From NCBI GenBank assembly GCA_029251865.1, contig JAQXCN010000013.1:1-64000 (forward strand): a stretch of DNA of 64,000 bases, written 5' to 3'. Below, piece after piece: positions 25,542-34,658 of this stretch; position 1 is the first letter of the stretch, and each line of letters begins with the position of its first letter. Origin of the DNA: Crocinitomicaceae bacterium (lineage in GTDB: Bacteria; Bacteroidota; Bacteroidia; Flavobacteriales_D; Crocinitomicaceae). The notes below the pieces were generated by a model, which saw only the letters and a program-made list of their open reading frames with translations, did not search any database and had not been told where the DNA came from. A program made the position numbers and the translations under genes.

Positions 25542-26463
25542 TTTAAGCGTTGAACACCTTACAGGAATAAAAGACCTTACTTCTGAGGACATCGAATTAA
25601 TTTTCAAAACGGCTGATAGCTTTAAAGAAGTAATTAATAGACCTATTAAAAAAGTACCTTCTTTAAGAGATATAACGATTGCCAATCTATTTTTTGAAAA
25701 TTCAACTCGAACAAAACTTTCCTTCGAACTGGCCGAAAAAAGATTATCGGCAGATATTGTTAATTTCAGTGCCACAGGAAGTTCCGTGAAAAAGGGAGAA
25801 ACACTTGTAGATACAGTAAATAATATCTTATCTATGAAGGTCGACCTTGTTGTCATGAGACATCCAAATCCTGGAGCAGCGACTTTTTTAGCAAAAAAAA
25901 TCGACGCAAAAGTCATCAATGCGGGAGATGGAACGCATGAACACCCGACTCAAGCATTGCTTGACTCATACTCTATCCGAGAAAAACTAGGAAGTGTAAA
26001 AGGAAAAAAAGTAGTGATTGTCGGAGACATACTGCATTCAAGAGTAGCACTTTCAAATATTTACTGCCTGCAAAAACAAGGCGCAGAAGTTATGGTATGC
26101 GGGCCCTTAAATTTAATCCCAAAAAACATTGAAGACCTTGGAGTGAAGATCTCAACAAACTTAAAAGAAGCGCTTGAATGGTGCGATGTTGCAAATATGC
26201 TTCGCATCCAACTAGAAAGGCAGGATGAAACTTTCTTTCCAAGTTTAAGGGAATATTCCATGCTTTTTGGTCTTAACAAAGAAATCCTAGATAGCTTATC
26301 AAAAAAAATTGTTGTGATGCATCCTGGCCCAGTAAATCGTGGTGTAGAGATTACGTCAGACGTCGCCGATAGTGATCAAAGTATCATTCTGCAGCAAGTT
26401 GAAAACGGAGTTGCAATACGAATGGCCGTAATTTATTTGCTTGCCTCTCAAATTGAACGCTAA
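25531..26463 (+). CDS. pyrB: Aspartate carbamoyltransferase catalytic subunit
   Basis: 310-aa enzyme for the first committed step of pyrimidine synthesis. The carbamoyl-phosphate motif FFENSTRTKLSFELAEKRL and the aspartate-side MHPGPVNRGVEI are intact, and HEHPTQALLDSYSIRE is conserved. Start may be the first or second of two adjacent ATGs (25531/25534), inside pyrR. No pyrI regulatory subunit is next to it. Confidence 0.96.
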   Translation: MMNNLSVEHLTGIKDLTSEDIELIFKTADSFKEVINRPIKKVPSLRDITIANLFFENSTRTKLSFELAEKRLSADIVNFSATGSSVKKGETLVDTVNNILSMKVDLVVMRHPNPGAATFLAKKIDAKVINAGDGTHEHPTQALLDSYSIREKLGSVKGKKVVIVGDILHSRVALSNIYCLQKQGAEVMVCGPLNLIPKNIEDLGVKISTNLKEALEWCDVANMLRIQLERQDETFFPSLREYSMLFGLNKEILDSLSKKIVVMHPGPVNRGVEITSDVADSDQSIILQQVENGVAIRMAVIYLLASQIER

Positions 26464-26483
26464 TTTTTATATTTTTGAGGGTA

Positions 26484-26828
26484 ATGAAGAACTTCTCATC
26501 TGAACATAAAGGAAATGTGGCCGTAGTTTATTCTAATGTCGATAAACTAGACTCAAGTAATGCTCCTGAGCTTAAAGGCCTATTTATTCATCTAAATAAA
26601 GGATCGAACAATCTCATCGTTCTTGACATGAGTAAAACTAAATACTGTGACTCCTCAGGATTAAGCGCAATTCTCATAGCAAATAGACTTTGTAAAGACA
26701 CAAACGGTGCTTTTTACCTTGCCGGACTACAACCTGACGTATTGAAGCTCATTCAAATAGCTCAACTTGACCAAGTGCTTAATCTTTCAGAAAATACAGA
26801 AAGTGCATTGGCTTCACTAAAAAAGTGA
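26484..26828 (+). CDS. STAS-domain protein (anti-sigma factor antagonist-like)
   Basis: 114-aa single STAS domain. The loop with the phosphorylatable Ser is visible as KTKYCDSSGLSAILIANRL, as in SpoIIAA-type proteins. No anti-sigma kinase or phosphatase gene is adjacent. The ATG at 26484 is preferred over the TTG at 26475, because the box TATTTTTG (26470-26477) covers the latter. It overlaps the rnz gene by 4 nt (GTGA), so the two are translated together. Confidence 0.85.
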   Translation: MKNFSSEHKGNVAVVYSNVDKLDSSNAPELKGLFIHLNKGSNNLIVLDMSKTKYCDSSGLSAILIANRLCKDTNGAFYLAGLQPDVLKLIQIAQLDQVLNLSENTESALASLKK

Positions 26829-27745
26829 ATTTTTCAATAACCATTTTAGGAAGCGGAGCGGCTTTACCCACCAAAAACAGGATGCCAACGGCACAATATG
26901 TGAACTGCAACAATCGACATTTTTTAATTGATTGTGCAGAAGGCACCCAACTTCAGCTCCGCAAATACAAAATAAATTTCCAAAAATTAAGTCATGTTTT
27001 TATTTCGCATTTACATGGTGACCATTATTTTGGATTGGCAGGACTTCTGAGTACGATGAATCTTTTAGGCCGAGAAAAAGAATTGACAATTTTTGGCCCA
27101 CCAGAGTTAGAAACAATCCTGAAACCAATGCTCTTCTATGGTGGTGCTAGATTGGCTTTCAATTTAAAATTCAAATCTCTTAATAGGATCGTAAAAGAGA
27201 TGATCTATGAGGATGATATCGTAAAAGTATTTAGTTTTCCCTTAGTTCATAAAATACCGACCTCTGGATTTTTAATTGAAGAAAAACCTAAGCCCTTGAA
27301 AATAAATCCTTCAATGATTGAAGCATACAATTTGAAAATAGAGCACTTTAAGGATTTGCAAAATGGCAAAGACATCATTTTAGATTCTGGTGAGGTATGC
27401 AGCTTTGAAAAAGTAACCTTAAAACCAAAAAAACTTTTGAGTTATGCGTATTGCTCCGATACAAAAAAGAGCGAGACGGTTGCAAAAGCTATTTATGGCG
27501 CTACTCATTTATATCACGAGGCGACATTCCTAATCAAGGATCAAAAGAGAGCCAATTCGACAGCGCACTCCACAACAAAAGATGCTGCAGATGTAGCGAT
27601 TCAGGCAAACATAAACAAGTTGATTGTGGGTCATATTTCTTCCCGCTACAAAACCAATGATGACCACGAGCATGAAATGCTTCATTTTTTCGCAAATAGT
27701 ATTGTAGCCAAAGATGGCTTGTGTATTGATTTGACTAAAGAATAA
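26825..27745 (+). CDS. rnz: Ribonuclease Z
   Basis: 306-aa metallo-beta-lactamase-fold endonuclease that trims tRNA 3' ends. The zinc motif HLHGDH occupies residues 62-67, DCAEGTQLQLRK precedes it, and EATFLIKDQKRANSTAHSTTKDAA carries later ligands. Start is GTG at 26825 overlapping the STAS stop; this gives the expected MNFSITILGSGAA N-terminus. Its 3' end overlaps the small convergent gene by 11 nt. Confidence 0.95.
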   Translation: MNFSITILGSGAALPTKNRMPTAQYVNCNNRHFLIDCAEGTQLQLRKYKINFQKLSHVFISHLHGDHYFGLAGLLSTMNLLGREKELTIFGPPELETILKPMLFYGGARLAFNLKFKSLNRIVKEMIYEDDIVKVFSFPLVHKIPTSGFLIEEKPKPLKINPSMIEAYNLKIEHFKDLQNGKDIILDSGEVCSFEKVTLKPKKLLSYAYCSDTKKSETVAKAIYGATHLYHEATFLIKDQKRANSTAHSTTKDAADVAIQANINKLIVGHISSRYKTNDDHEHEMLHFFANSIVAKDGLCIDLTKE

Positions 27746-27941
27746 TCAAAGCCTTCACGAGCATCATTAATGAGAAAAATGCGGTAAAAATAGTTGCAAA
27801 CAGTAATAAAGATTCAACTTTATATCTTGTCTCTCGCATAATCTGCCCTTTAGCATGCAAAGTGGCCGTTTTATATGCAACTTTATCTGTGATGAGCAAT
27901 TTCATGGCTTCGTGATTGATTTTATTAGTAATTCGATTCAT
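27735..27941 (-). CDS. Small membrane protein of unknown function
   Basis: 68 aa: a polar, charged N-terminal part (1-42) and one hydrophobic segment (about 44-65) at the C-terminus, suggesting a tail-anchored protein. The frame opens further to 27965; the ATG at 27941 gives MNRITNKINHEAMKLL. A one-mismatch promoter box GATATTTG lies upstream. I do not recognise a family. Coding status rests on the regular hydrophobicity pattern and its place in an otherwise empty interval. Confidence 0.5.
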   Translation of the reverse strand: MNRITNKINHEAMKLLITDKVAYKTATLHAKGQIMRETRYKVESLLLFATIFTAFFSLMMLVKALIIL

Positions 27942-28110
27942 TTGTGTTGTTTGTTGTTGATACAAATATCAATTTTTAAGCAAAAAATATAAAAGAACAA
28001 AACAGGGGTTTTTTAAATCTAGAAAGGCCTACTCAGTTACCTCTAGGTAATGATACGGTAATCGATACGAAAAAATACTTAGACCCAAAATGGTATTAAA
28101 AAAAGACTTT

Positions 28111-28118
28111 TATCTTTG
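28111..28118 (+). promoter_or_regulatory. -7 box upstream of the Cys-rich T9SS cargo gene
   Basis: TATCTTTG at 28111-28118 matches TAnnTTTG; no TTG lies at the right distance upstream. It falls inside the extra N-terminal codons of the long open frame and so argues for the start at 28186. The rest of 27966-28185 contains only a short hairpin (TTACC/GGTAA, 28037-28050). Confidence 0.5.
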
Positions 28119-28185
28119 CAGAAATTTACGTCAAAACTTTACAATAAAGCGTAAAAAAGACACTAACAATATATTTCTAGACATC

Positions 28186-31100
28186 ATGAAATTATCTGCA
28201 TTAATTTTGTTTTTCGTTATTTCATTTCACTCAATTGCGTGTGACGGAAGTTCCATTAATATCGTTTCTCAATCTACTAATCCAGATGGTAGCATTACGT
28301 ATGAACTAAATCTTTTTCTCGATTTAGGAGGTTCTGATGTAGCCCATTATGGCTTTACATTGGCCTTTTTATCCGCATCAAACAATCCTATCGTTATGCC
28401 TGGTGGTTTCGATCCGTTAATTTCTCAAAGTGATTTAACATCAGGCATAAGTGATGACTTAATTGGGCTGATTGGTAATGATGTGAATTCCATTGCAAAT
28501 GACACAGATTGGGCACAATATGAGAATAGGACAGATGTTCTAAGCTATGAATCTAACGGGATTTTTCCTTCTGCCTCAACAGACTACAGTATGACGCTAT
28601 TTGTTACCGTTATGGGATGCGTAGAAGACATAGAATTTGACTCGAATACCAATTCTGGAAACCCCGTTTGTATATACACCGCAAATACTGGGCAAGTTTG
28701 TGGTGGTTGCAATGTCTCCTCCGGAGATATTACGATTACAGGAGGAAGTCTTGTCGGTTCAAATGAATATGATCTTTCAAACTGTGAAACGATAAACTTT
28801 GCGGTAACGAATGAGGAACTCAACGGAGGGGCCTTAACCTTTGGGTGGGCTGTTTTTAGTTGCGAACCAAATCTACCATTTACAGTCGCAGAAATACTAG
28901 ACTTTAATAATAACCCCTGTTATTTGGGTTCAGATTATGGCCTCACAACAGATGATATTGATGCAGGTGGAATATCAGGAACGATTACAGGCGGGTATGG
29001 CCAACTTTGGATTCTGCCTTACACCAGTGACGTGGCAAATTCATTAGATGTTGATGGAGACGCTTGTTATGATTTTGGCGATGTTATGCAGATTAACTAT
29101 GTTCCTCCATCCTGTGGAGATTGTGCTTCAGCCACTTGTCCAGTGGGAAGTGTCGCTACTTTTGATGACCGCACTTATCTCCAATGTGATGACCCATGTG
29201 CTGATTTAAATGATATGACTTATGTTACATATCATACAATAACAACCGATACTTTCGGTAATGTTGGTGTTGTTCAACAGCTTTTATTTGAACAAGGCCT
29301 CTGCAGTGGCTTGAGCCGTTCTGCAACATTGAGAGAGGTTTCTAACGCTTGTTCAGGACCAGATATTGCTCCCACCATCCTCAATGCCAATGGAGTTGGA
29401 AGTGGTTTTAACCCAGAATGGATCGGCTTAACACCCAATACAAATTATATCTTGACAATAACTACCATCATAGGAACGGACTGTGACTACGACCAAGGAT
29501 GTATTGACTTTTATGGGATTCCAGGATGCCTTGCCAATACAGGAATCACAGAAGTACTTACCTCGGATGCATCGAATACTGATTTTGTTCTTTGCTTTAA
29601 TGAAAGTATAGACTTAACGAGTACAGGGTATACGTTACCAGATGCATCACCAAATTCGAGTATGGGCTATGCGCTCTACACATGTTTGCCGACGACCAAT
29701 AATCCTGCAACAGATGCTTGTTTTTCCGGTCAATATGTCATTGGAGATGCAGCCAACAGCGTTAACAATGGAACATTTGCTCCCGCACTAGCAGCGGATA
29801 ATCAAACCATTTGGATGGTTCCAATTACAATGGATATGGCCACACCACCGATATTTAATCATGATTCAGATGAAGATGGTTGTTTTGCCATGGGTACACC
29901 AATTGAAATTACCTATTTGAATCCTATAACAACATCGGAAGTAACAGATTGTGGTTCTGGCACCGTGAACGTAAATGTGAGCGGTGGATTTCCTGAATTC
30001 TTTACTGGTAATTACAATTTAACGAATACAGGATCAGGTACCTTAAGCGCTACAACAATAAATAACAGTGGAGGTTCAGTAATAATATCGGGATTAATCA
30101 ATGGAGATGCCTACAATTTAAGTATTACAGATGAAAATGGTTGTTCTCACGTATTCTCTGGGATTTTCACCTGTTTTGAATGTGGAAGCTGTACAACTCC
30201 TGATTGCCTTATTGCTGGTGCGTATCCCGACTATGAAACCGCAGCTGACCCTATGAATCAGTGTTCACAAATAAACTTGATGGCCTCAAACCCTGTGAAT
30301 GATGGTGTGTTTACTTCTTACCATCAAGTGGTCTCTTCTCCAGATGGAACCCTTGGCGTTATTATAACTTCAGGAGTAAATGATGTAGGAGCAGGGTCAT
30401 GCACAGTAAATCGTTTGGCGAACTTGTACCCAATAAACGGACCCTGCACGATTGGAACAGGAATAGTTCCTATTCCTCCCGCACAAGGCTGGCTTCCTAT
30501 TTACAACCCTGAATTTACAGGTTTAACGCCCAATACCACGTATATCCTTCAAGTGACATTCACTGTGCCATTGGGATGCGAATTAGTGGATCACTGCGAA
30601 TCATATTACTACCCAGAAATATGTCAAATCACAGACATCTCAGGAGTCATTTTGAACTGCGACCCCGTCGACAATACCTATAGCGCTGAAGTAACCGTGA
30701 GCTACTCATCGAACCCTGAAAATGGAACACTTGACATCTATATGCCAGATTCACATTCTTTCGCCATTACCACAAGTCCCCAAACATTAGTTATCGATGG
30801 ACTTAGCGCAGACGGTCAAATGGTTGATGTTAGTGCAGCATTTAGTGACGAAAACAGTTGCTCTTCTACGGCCCTTGATTTATTTGAAGCACCAAGTATT
30901 CAAGATTGTGGAATTATTATCCCAACAGCATTTACACCTGACGGAGATAATACAAATGATGTTTGGGAATTGGGCGGTATTGACTTAATCTATCCAGAAA
31001 ACAAGGTATATGTATACAATAGATGGGGTAACTTAATTTTTGAAAGCCCTTCAGGTGCTTATGAACAAAACCCGTGGAATGGAACTTTCAATGACGAAGT

Positions 31101-31188
31101 CCTTCCCGTTGGTTCGTTTTATTATATCATAAATTACAATGACAGTTTTACAGATGCTAGTAATGGAACGGTAAGTATACTAAAATAA
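28186..31188 (+). CDS. Large Cys-rich secreted protein with T9SS type B sorting domain
   Basis: 1000 aa. The open frame begins at 28090, but ATG at 28186 starts a clear signal peptide (MKLSALILFFVISFHSIA, then CDGSS) and lies after the -7 box. The body is rich in Cys, Gly, Asn and Thr. Two related modules are visible (about 330-470 and 680-840), each with GLTPNT.YIL.VT followed by Cys-containing loops. The last about 90 residues, IIPTAFTPDGDNTNDVWEL to the end with VYNRWGNLIFES, are the gliding-motility-associated C-terminal (CHU_C, type B T9SS signal) domain. Function of the body is unknown; surface exposure is likely. A terminator follows at once. Confidence 0.9.
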   Translation: MKLSALILFFVISFHSIACDGSSINIVSQSTNPDGSITYELNLFLDLGGSDVAHYGFTLAFLSASNNPIVMPGGFDPLISQSDLTSGISDDLIGLIGNDVNSIANDTDWAQYENRTDVLSYESNGIFPSASTDYSMTLFVTVMGCVEDIEFDSNTNSGNPVCIYTANTGQVCGGCNVSSGDITITGGSLVGSNEYDLSNCETINFAVTNEELNGGALTFGWAVFSCEPNLPFTVAEILDFNNNPCYLGSDYGLTTDDIDAGGISGTITGGYGQLWILPYTSDVANSLDVDGDACYDFGDVMQINYVPPSCGDCASATCPVGSVATFDDRTYLQCDDPCADLNDMTYVTYHTITTDTFGNVGVVQQLLFEQGLCSGLSRSATLREVSNACSGPDIAPTILNANGVGSGFNPEWIGLTPNTNYILTITTIIGTDCDYDQGCIDFYGIPGCLANTGITEVLTSDASNTDFVLCFNESIDLTSTGYTLPDASPNSSMGYALYTCLPTTNNPATDACFSGQYVIGDAANSVNNGTFAPALAADNQTIWMVPITMDMATPPIFNHDSDEDGCFAMGTPIEITYLNPITTSEVTDCGSGTVNVNVSGGFPEFFTGNYNLTNTGSGTLSATTINNSGGSVIISGLINGDAYNLSITDENGCSHVFSGIFTCFECGSCTTPDCLIAGAYPDYETAADPMNQCSQINLMASNPVNDGVFTSYHQVVSSPDGTLGVIITSGVNDVGAGSCTVNRLANLYPINGPCTIGTGIVPIPPAQGWLPIYNPEFTGLTPNTTYILQVTFTVPLGCELVDHCESYYYPEICQITDISGVILNCDPVDNTYSAEVTVSYSSNPENGTLDIYMPDSHSFAITTSPQTLVIDGLSADGQMVDVSAAFSDENSCSSTALDLFEAPSIQDCGIIIPTAFTPDGDNTNDVWELGGIDLIYPENKVYVYNRWGNLIFESPSGAYEQNPWNGTFNDEVLPVGSFYYIINYNDSFTDASNGTVSILK

Positions 31189-31213
31189 AAAGCCCCCATA
31201 ATGGAGGCTTTTT
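31187..31213 (+). terminator. Bidirectional terminator between convergent T9SS cargo genes
   Basis: AAAAGCC plus CCA (31188-31198) pairs with TGG plus GGCTTTT (31202-31212) around a TAA loop with one C/A mismatch. T-runs flank it on both strands, so it can stop the plus-strand gene and the minus-strand protease gene ending at 31239. Confidence 0.8.
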
Positions 31214-31238
31214 AAATTGAAACTTAAACATAAAGAGA

Positions 31239-33416
31239 TTATTTAACAACCAATTTTCGTGTAGCTACGGAGGACTGGTTTTCTAAAAGATTAATGAAGT
31301 ATATACCTGGATTTAATTCACCTGTCTCATATTTTGTTACCATTGCAACATCCATTTTTTCAACAATCTGGCCACTGGCACTTATTATTGTAAGCTGATC
31401 TAAGTTCTCATTTGACCATGTTACTGTTGCAATTGTATTTGTTGGATTTGGATAAATTTTAACATCGTGATTCGAAATCTCATCAATTCCTACTGAGCTT
31501 AAATCTTCTATGGTAACATTTACCTGCGTCATACATAAATTGAAGTCAGTAATAGTCACCTCATAAAAACCTTCGGTTACGTCATACAAATCTTCAGAAT
31601 CGGCTCCTGTATTCCAATCAAATGAATAAGGCGCCATTCCTCCGTAAACAGTAAGGTTAAGATTTGAAAGTTCATCTTGAAATATTGGCTCATCAACCAT
31701 CAATTCTGCCTGAATCAATTCTGGCTCAAGAACTTCGTACGAGGCAAAAGATTCACAACCATTTCCATCCGTGACTTTTACGCGATAGGTCCCTGCATGA
31801 AGTTCATTTATGTCTTCAGTAATCGCACCGTGAATCCATTCAAAGGTATAATCAGGCATTCCCTCAACAACAGTTATGTCTATAGCACCTGTTGCCGTTC
31901 CGTTGCAGTTTACATGCTGAATTTGTTCTTCGATTAAAACAGGAACGAAAGACTCAACATCAACTTCCAAGCTTGCGGTACAACCTATGGCATCTGTAAC
32001 TGTTAAAGCATAAGAACCTGAAGGAACATTCAAAAGGTTTAAACTTTCTGAACCATTTGACCAAAGCGCATTAAAAGGAGCATTCCCTCCTGTAATGTCG
32101 ATAATAACATCACCACCAATCTGACCACAAGAAACACTTACCTCTGGATCTAACTCAAACACACTAAATTGTGCTGCTAATTCGACTGCTGCTCCCGCAT
32201 CCAATCGACCTTCGCCTATCAATCCGATATAATTTGGATTTAAAGCATCTGTATTAAAAGAAGAACTTTTCAATATCCACTCGATATCATCATTAGTCAA
32301 ACATGGATTAACATCTAATAATAAGCCAACAGTACCAGTCACGTGCGGAGCCGCATATGATGTTCCCGATGCCACAATATTCCAATTAGGAGCAGGGCTA
32401 ATCGTAAGATCGTAACCAGGAGCACTTAAATCAACCATCGCATTATGTTGGTGTGTTGAAGATGCATTTCCTTCAATGCGCTCATGATTATTATTTGGAC
32501 CAATACTCGTTACTGAAAAAACATGATTACAAGATGCAGGGTAAACTAAACTCTCAGCACTTCCACAAGTAGAACCATTTCCAGCAGCAGCGACGATAAA
32601 TGTTCCATTTTCATAAACCTCATCAATAATATCTTGAACATATTGACTGAATTCACAACCTGAAGTCCAACTAAGGTTCACAACTTTATGTCCAGCATAA
32701 GATGCCGCTAAAACTTCATTGTAATTCATTTGGTAAAATGCCAAAGAACTATTATAACCGATATGACTTTGCAGTAACTCATTATTCGTTTCTCCCGCTG
32801 CAATAATTGAAACGGCCGTACCATGTGTCGATGATGTTAAGTTTGAAGTATCATAATAAATAACCTGATTAACCAACTCAGGGTGGGTTACATCTATGTT
32901 CTGATCAGAAATTGCGATTGAAACAGAAGCGTTACCAACAGAATAATCCCATGCATTCTCAGCATTAATTAAATCTAACGAATAATCAGAAGATGTATTA
33001 CCATAATCATTTGGAGTATGCAGTGTTTTGTATTCTGGTGCATATTCAACAGAAGATAGCGCCGGAAGTTTAGAAAGCTCATAAAAAAGGATTTCTTTAT
33101 CCTGAGCAGAAGTAAACTCATAAACTTTCAAAAGCTTTTCAGACCTTGAAGCAGGAACGGCACGTTGAACAGTCTTAATATTTAGGGCTTTGAGTACATT
33201 GTTCAATTGAGCATCATTCGAAACAAGCTCTCCTTCCTGATTTATAAAAGGCACATCGTTCACACTTGATATAGTTGCCCATACTTTGTTTTGAAAAGAA
33301 TCGATTGTAGAATCAACATTGTTTACCTCTACAACTCCAGCAAAAAGCGAAAATGCTGAGAGCATGATGAATGTAAATGATAAGGAAAAAGTTTTAATAG
33401 CATTTAAAGTTTTCAT
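31239..33416 (-). CDS. Subtilisin-like serine protease (S8) with SprB-type repeats and T9SS type A sorting domain
   Basis: 725 aa. The frame opens at 33536, but ATG at 33416 starts the signal peptide MKTLNAIKTFSLSF...SLFAG. A propeptide-like region (about 25-130) precedes the S8 domain (about 135-400), whose triad lies in AISDQNIDVTHPEL (Asp), SSTHGTAVS (His) and VASGTSYAAPHVTG (Ser). Three SprB-like repeats follow (ITGGNAPFNALWSNG, VEGMPDYTFEWIHG, YGGMAPYSFDWNTG). The final about 80 residues, VKIYPNPTNTIATVTW onward, form a type A sorting domain, so it is secreted through T9SS. The Asp motif is not the textbook D-[ST]-G. The 165-bp gap upstream holds a near-consensus box TATTTTTC at 33493-33500. 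Confidence 0.92.
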   Translation of the reverse strand: MKTLNAIKTFSLSFTFIMLSAFSLFAGVVEVNNVDSTIDSFQNKVWATISSVNDVPFINQEGELVSNDAQLNNVLKALNIKTVQRAVPASRSEKLLKVYEFTSAQDKEILFYELSKLPALSSVEYAPEYKTLHTPNDYGNTSSDYSLDLINAENAWDYSVGNASVSIAISDQNIDVTHPELVNQVIYYDTSNLTSSTHGTAVSIIAAGETNNELLQSHIGYNSSLAFYQMNYNEVLAASYAGHKVVNLSWTSGCEFSQYVQDIIDEVYENGTFIVAAAGNGSTCGSAESLVYPASCNHVFSVTSIGPNNNHERIEGNASSTHQHNAMVDLSAPGYDLTISPAPNWNIVASGTSYAAPHVTGTVGLLLDVNPCLTNDDIEWILKSSSFNTDALNPNYIGLIGEGRLDAGAAVELAAQFSVFELDPEVSVSCGQIGGDVIIDITGGNAPFNALWSNGSESLNLLNVPSGSYALTVTDAIGCTASLEVDVESFVPVLIEEQIQHVNCNGTATGAIDITVVEGMPDYTFEWIHGAITEDINELHAGTYRVKVTDGNGCESFASYEVLEPELIQAELMVDEPIFQDELSNLNLTVYGGMAPYSFDWNTGADSEDLYDVTEGFYEVTITDFNLCMTQVNVTIEDLSSVGIDEISNHDVKIYPNPTNTIATVTWSNENLDQLTIISASGQIVEKMDVAMVTKYETGELNPGIYFINLLENQSSVATRKLVVK

Positions 33417-33581
33417 ATCGAGTTGTTTTAAATAGTTGGAACAAATCTCCATGAAGTTCTTTGATGAATAAAAAATTTGAGATACTAAGGATGAAAAATA
33501 CGAGGGGCTACGAAATAATGAATACGTAAAGAACACGCAAGAGATAAGTAAGAATACTTAGCTGAAAATGAAAATGCAAGC

Positions 33582-34658
33582 TTATTTTTGAGAAAACCGA
33601 AAGAGTATAATTGCCGTGAAAGCGAAGAAAACATTGGGTATCCATACAGCAACGAGTGATGGGAAACCAAGGTTTAGAGCCGCTACAGTTAACATTTTCA
33701 TCGCAAAAATATAGACAAATACAATTCCTAGCCCAATGGCGATGTTTACCCCGATCCCACCTCTTCTCTTTTGAGAAGCAACTGAAACTCCAATAAGCGT
33801 TAATATATATGCCGCAAAAGGATAAGAAGTCCTTTGGTGAAGCTCAATTTCATAAAGCGGTACAATTGATGACCCTTTTGCACGCTCTCTTTGAATAAAT
33901 GATTTTAATTCACTAAAAGACATAGTCTCGGCCGTATTTTCTCTCTGGGCCATATCTGATATACTAAAGTTAAAAGTCGTATCCAATTTTTTAATATGTC
34001 TTATAGATATAGAATCTTTAAAAAATCGTTTTTCATAAAAGTCGTGAAGTTCCCATTTCTTGGAATTTGGAATGTTTAAAGCATATCTTGATTTTAGAAA
34101 ATAAATGGGTGCTCTATTTGAAGACCATTTTTGAAAAGTAAAATCATTTACTCTTCCGTCACTATTCGTATAATTTGAAAAATAGACAGACTCATTTCCT
34201 GGGAATTCTGCATGATAGTCTCTCACCACCATGGCGTCTCGGTAGTATTTCTCTTCAAAGGACAAGCGAACTTTATTAGCCCTTGGTACTAAAAAGTGGT
34301 TAATTCCTAATGAAAAAAACATAAGTATTGTCGCAGAAATAAAATAAGGTCTTAGATAACGAGATAGTGGTTTACCACTGAACCAAATTGGAATAATCTC
34401 AGTATCCTTCGCCATAATGGTTGTAAACCAAATGACAGAAAGAAATACAATCATAGAGGTGAACATATTACCATAAAGAATGATGAAGTTCAAATAATAA
34501 TCAAAAATGATTTCACTCAATGGTGCTTCATTGGATATAAATTCACCCAATTTTTCAGACACGTCAAAGACTATAGCAAACATCATAATCACACCCAGCA
34601 TAAAAAAGAATGTGGAAAGGAATTTTTTAATGATATATCGATCAATAATAGAAAGCAT
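33582..34658 (-). CDS. LptF/LptG-family permease
   Basis: 358-aa inner-membrane subunit of the lipopolysaccharide exporter. N-terminal helices begin MLSIIDRYIIKKFLSTFFFMLG, further helices lie near 55-80 and 95-118, a periplasmic jellyroll-like domain fills about 130-255, and the C-terminal helices end in LFRFSQK. Family pattern matches YjgP/YjgQ; which of LptF or LptG cannot be decided. The start overlaps the tgt stop by 1 nt. Confidence 0.9.
   Translation of the reverse strand: MLSIIDRYIIKKFLSTFFFMLGVIMMFAIVFDVSEKLGEFISNEAPLSEIIFDYYLNFIILYGNMFTSMIVFLSVIWFTTIMAKDTEIIPIWFSGKPLSRYLRPYFISATILMFFSLGINHFLVPRANKVRLSFEEKYYRDAMVVRDYHAEFPGNESVYFSNYTNSDGRVNDFTFQKWSSNRAPIYFLKSRYALNIPNSKKWELHDFYEKRFFKDSISIRHIKKLDTTFNFSISDMAQRENTAETMSFSELKSFIQRERAKGSSIVPLYEIELHQRTSYPFAAYILTLIGVSVASQKRRGGIGVNIAIGLGIVFVYIFAMKMLTVAALNLGFPSLVAVWIPNVFFAFTAIILFRFSQK

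Noticed and set aside
27966..28185. Possible tRNA or small RNA in the gap before the Cys-rich gene
   Set aside because: No T-loop sequence or cloverleaf could be drawn; only one 5-bp hairpin (28037-28050) and a -7 box were seen.
28186..28260. Lipoprotein signal on the Cys-rich T9SS cargo protein (Cys right after the signal peptide)
   Set aside because: HSIAC is a poor lipobox, and a protein carrying a type B sorting domain is expected to be exported by T9SS rather than lipidated; not excluded.
33417..33581. N-terminal extension of the S8 protease up to 33536
   Set aside because: The extra 40 codons have no family match, and the downstream Met starts a clear signal peptide.
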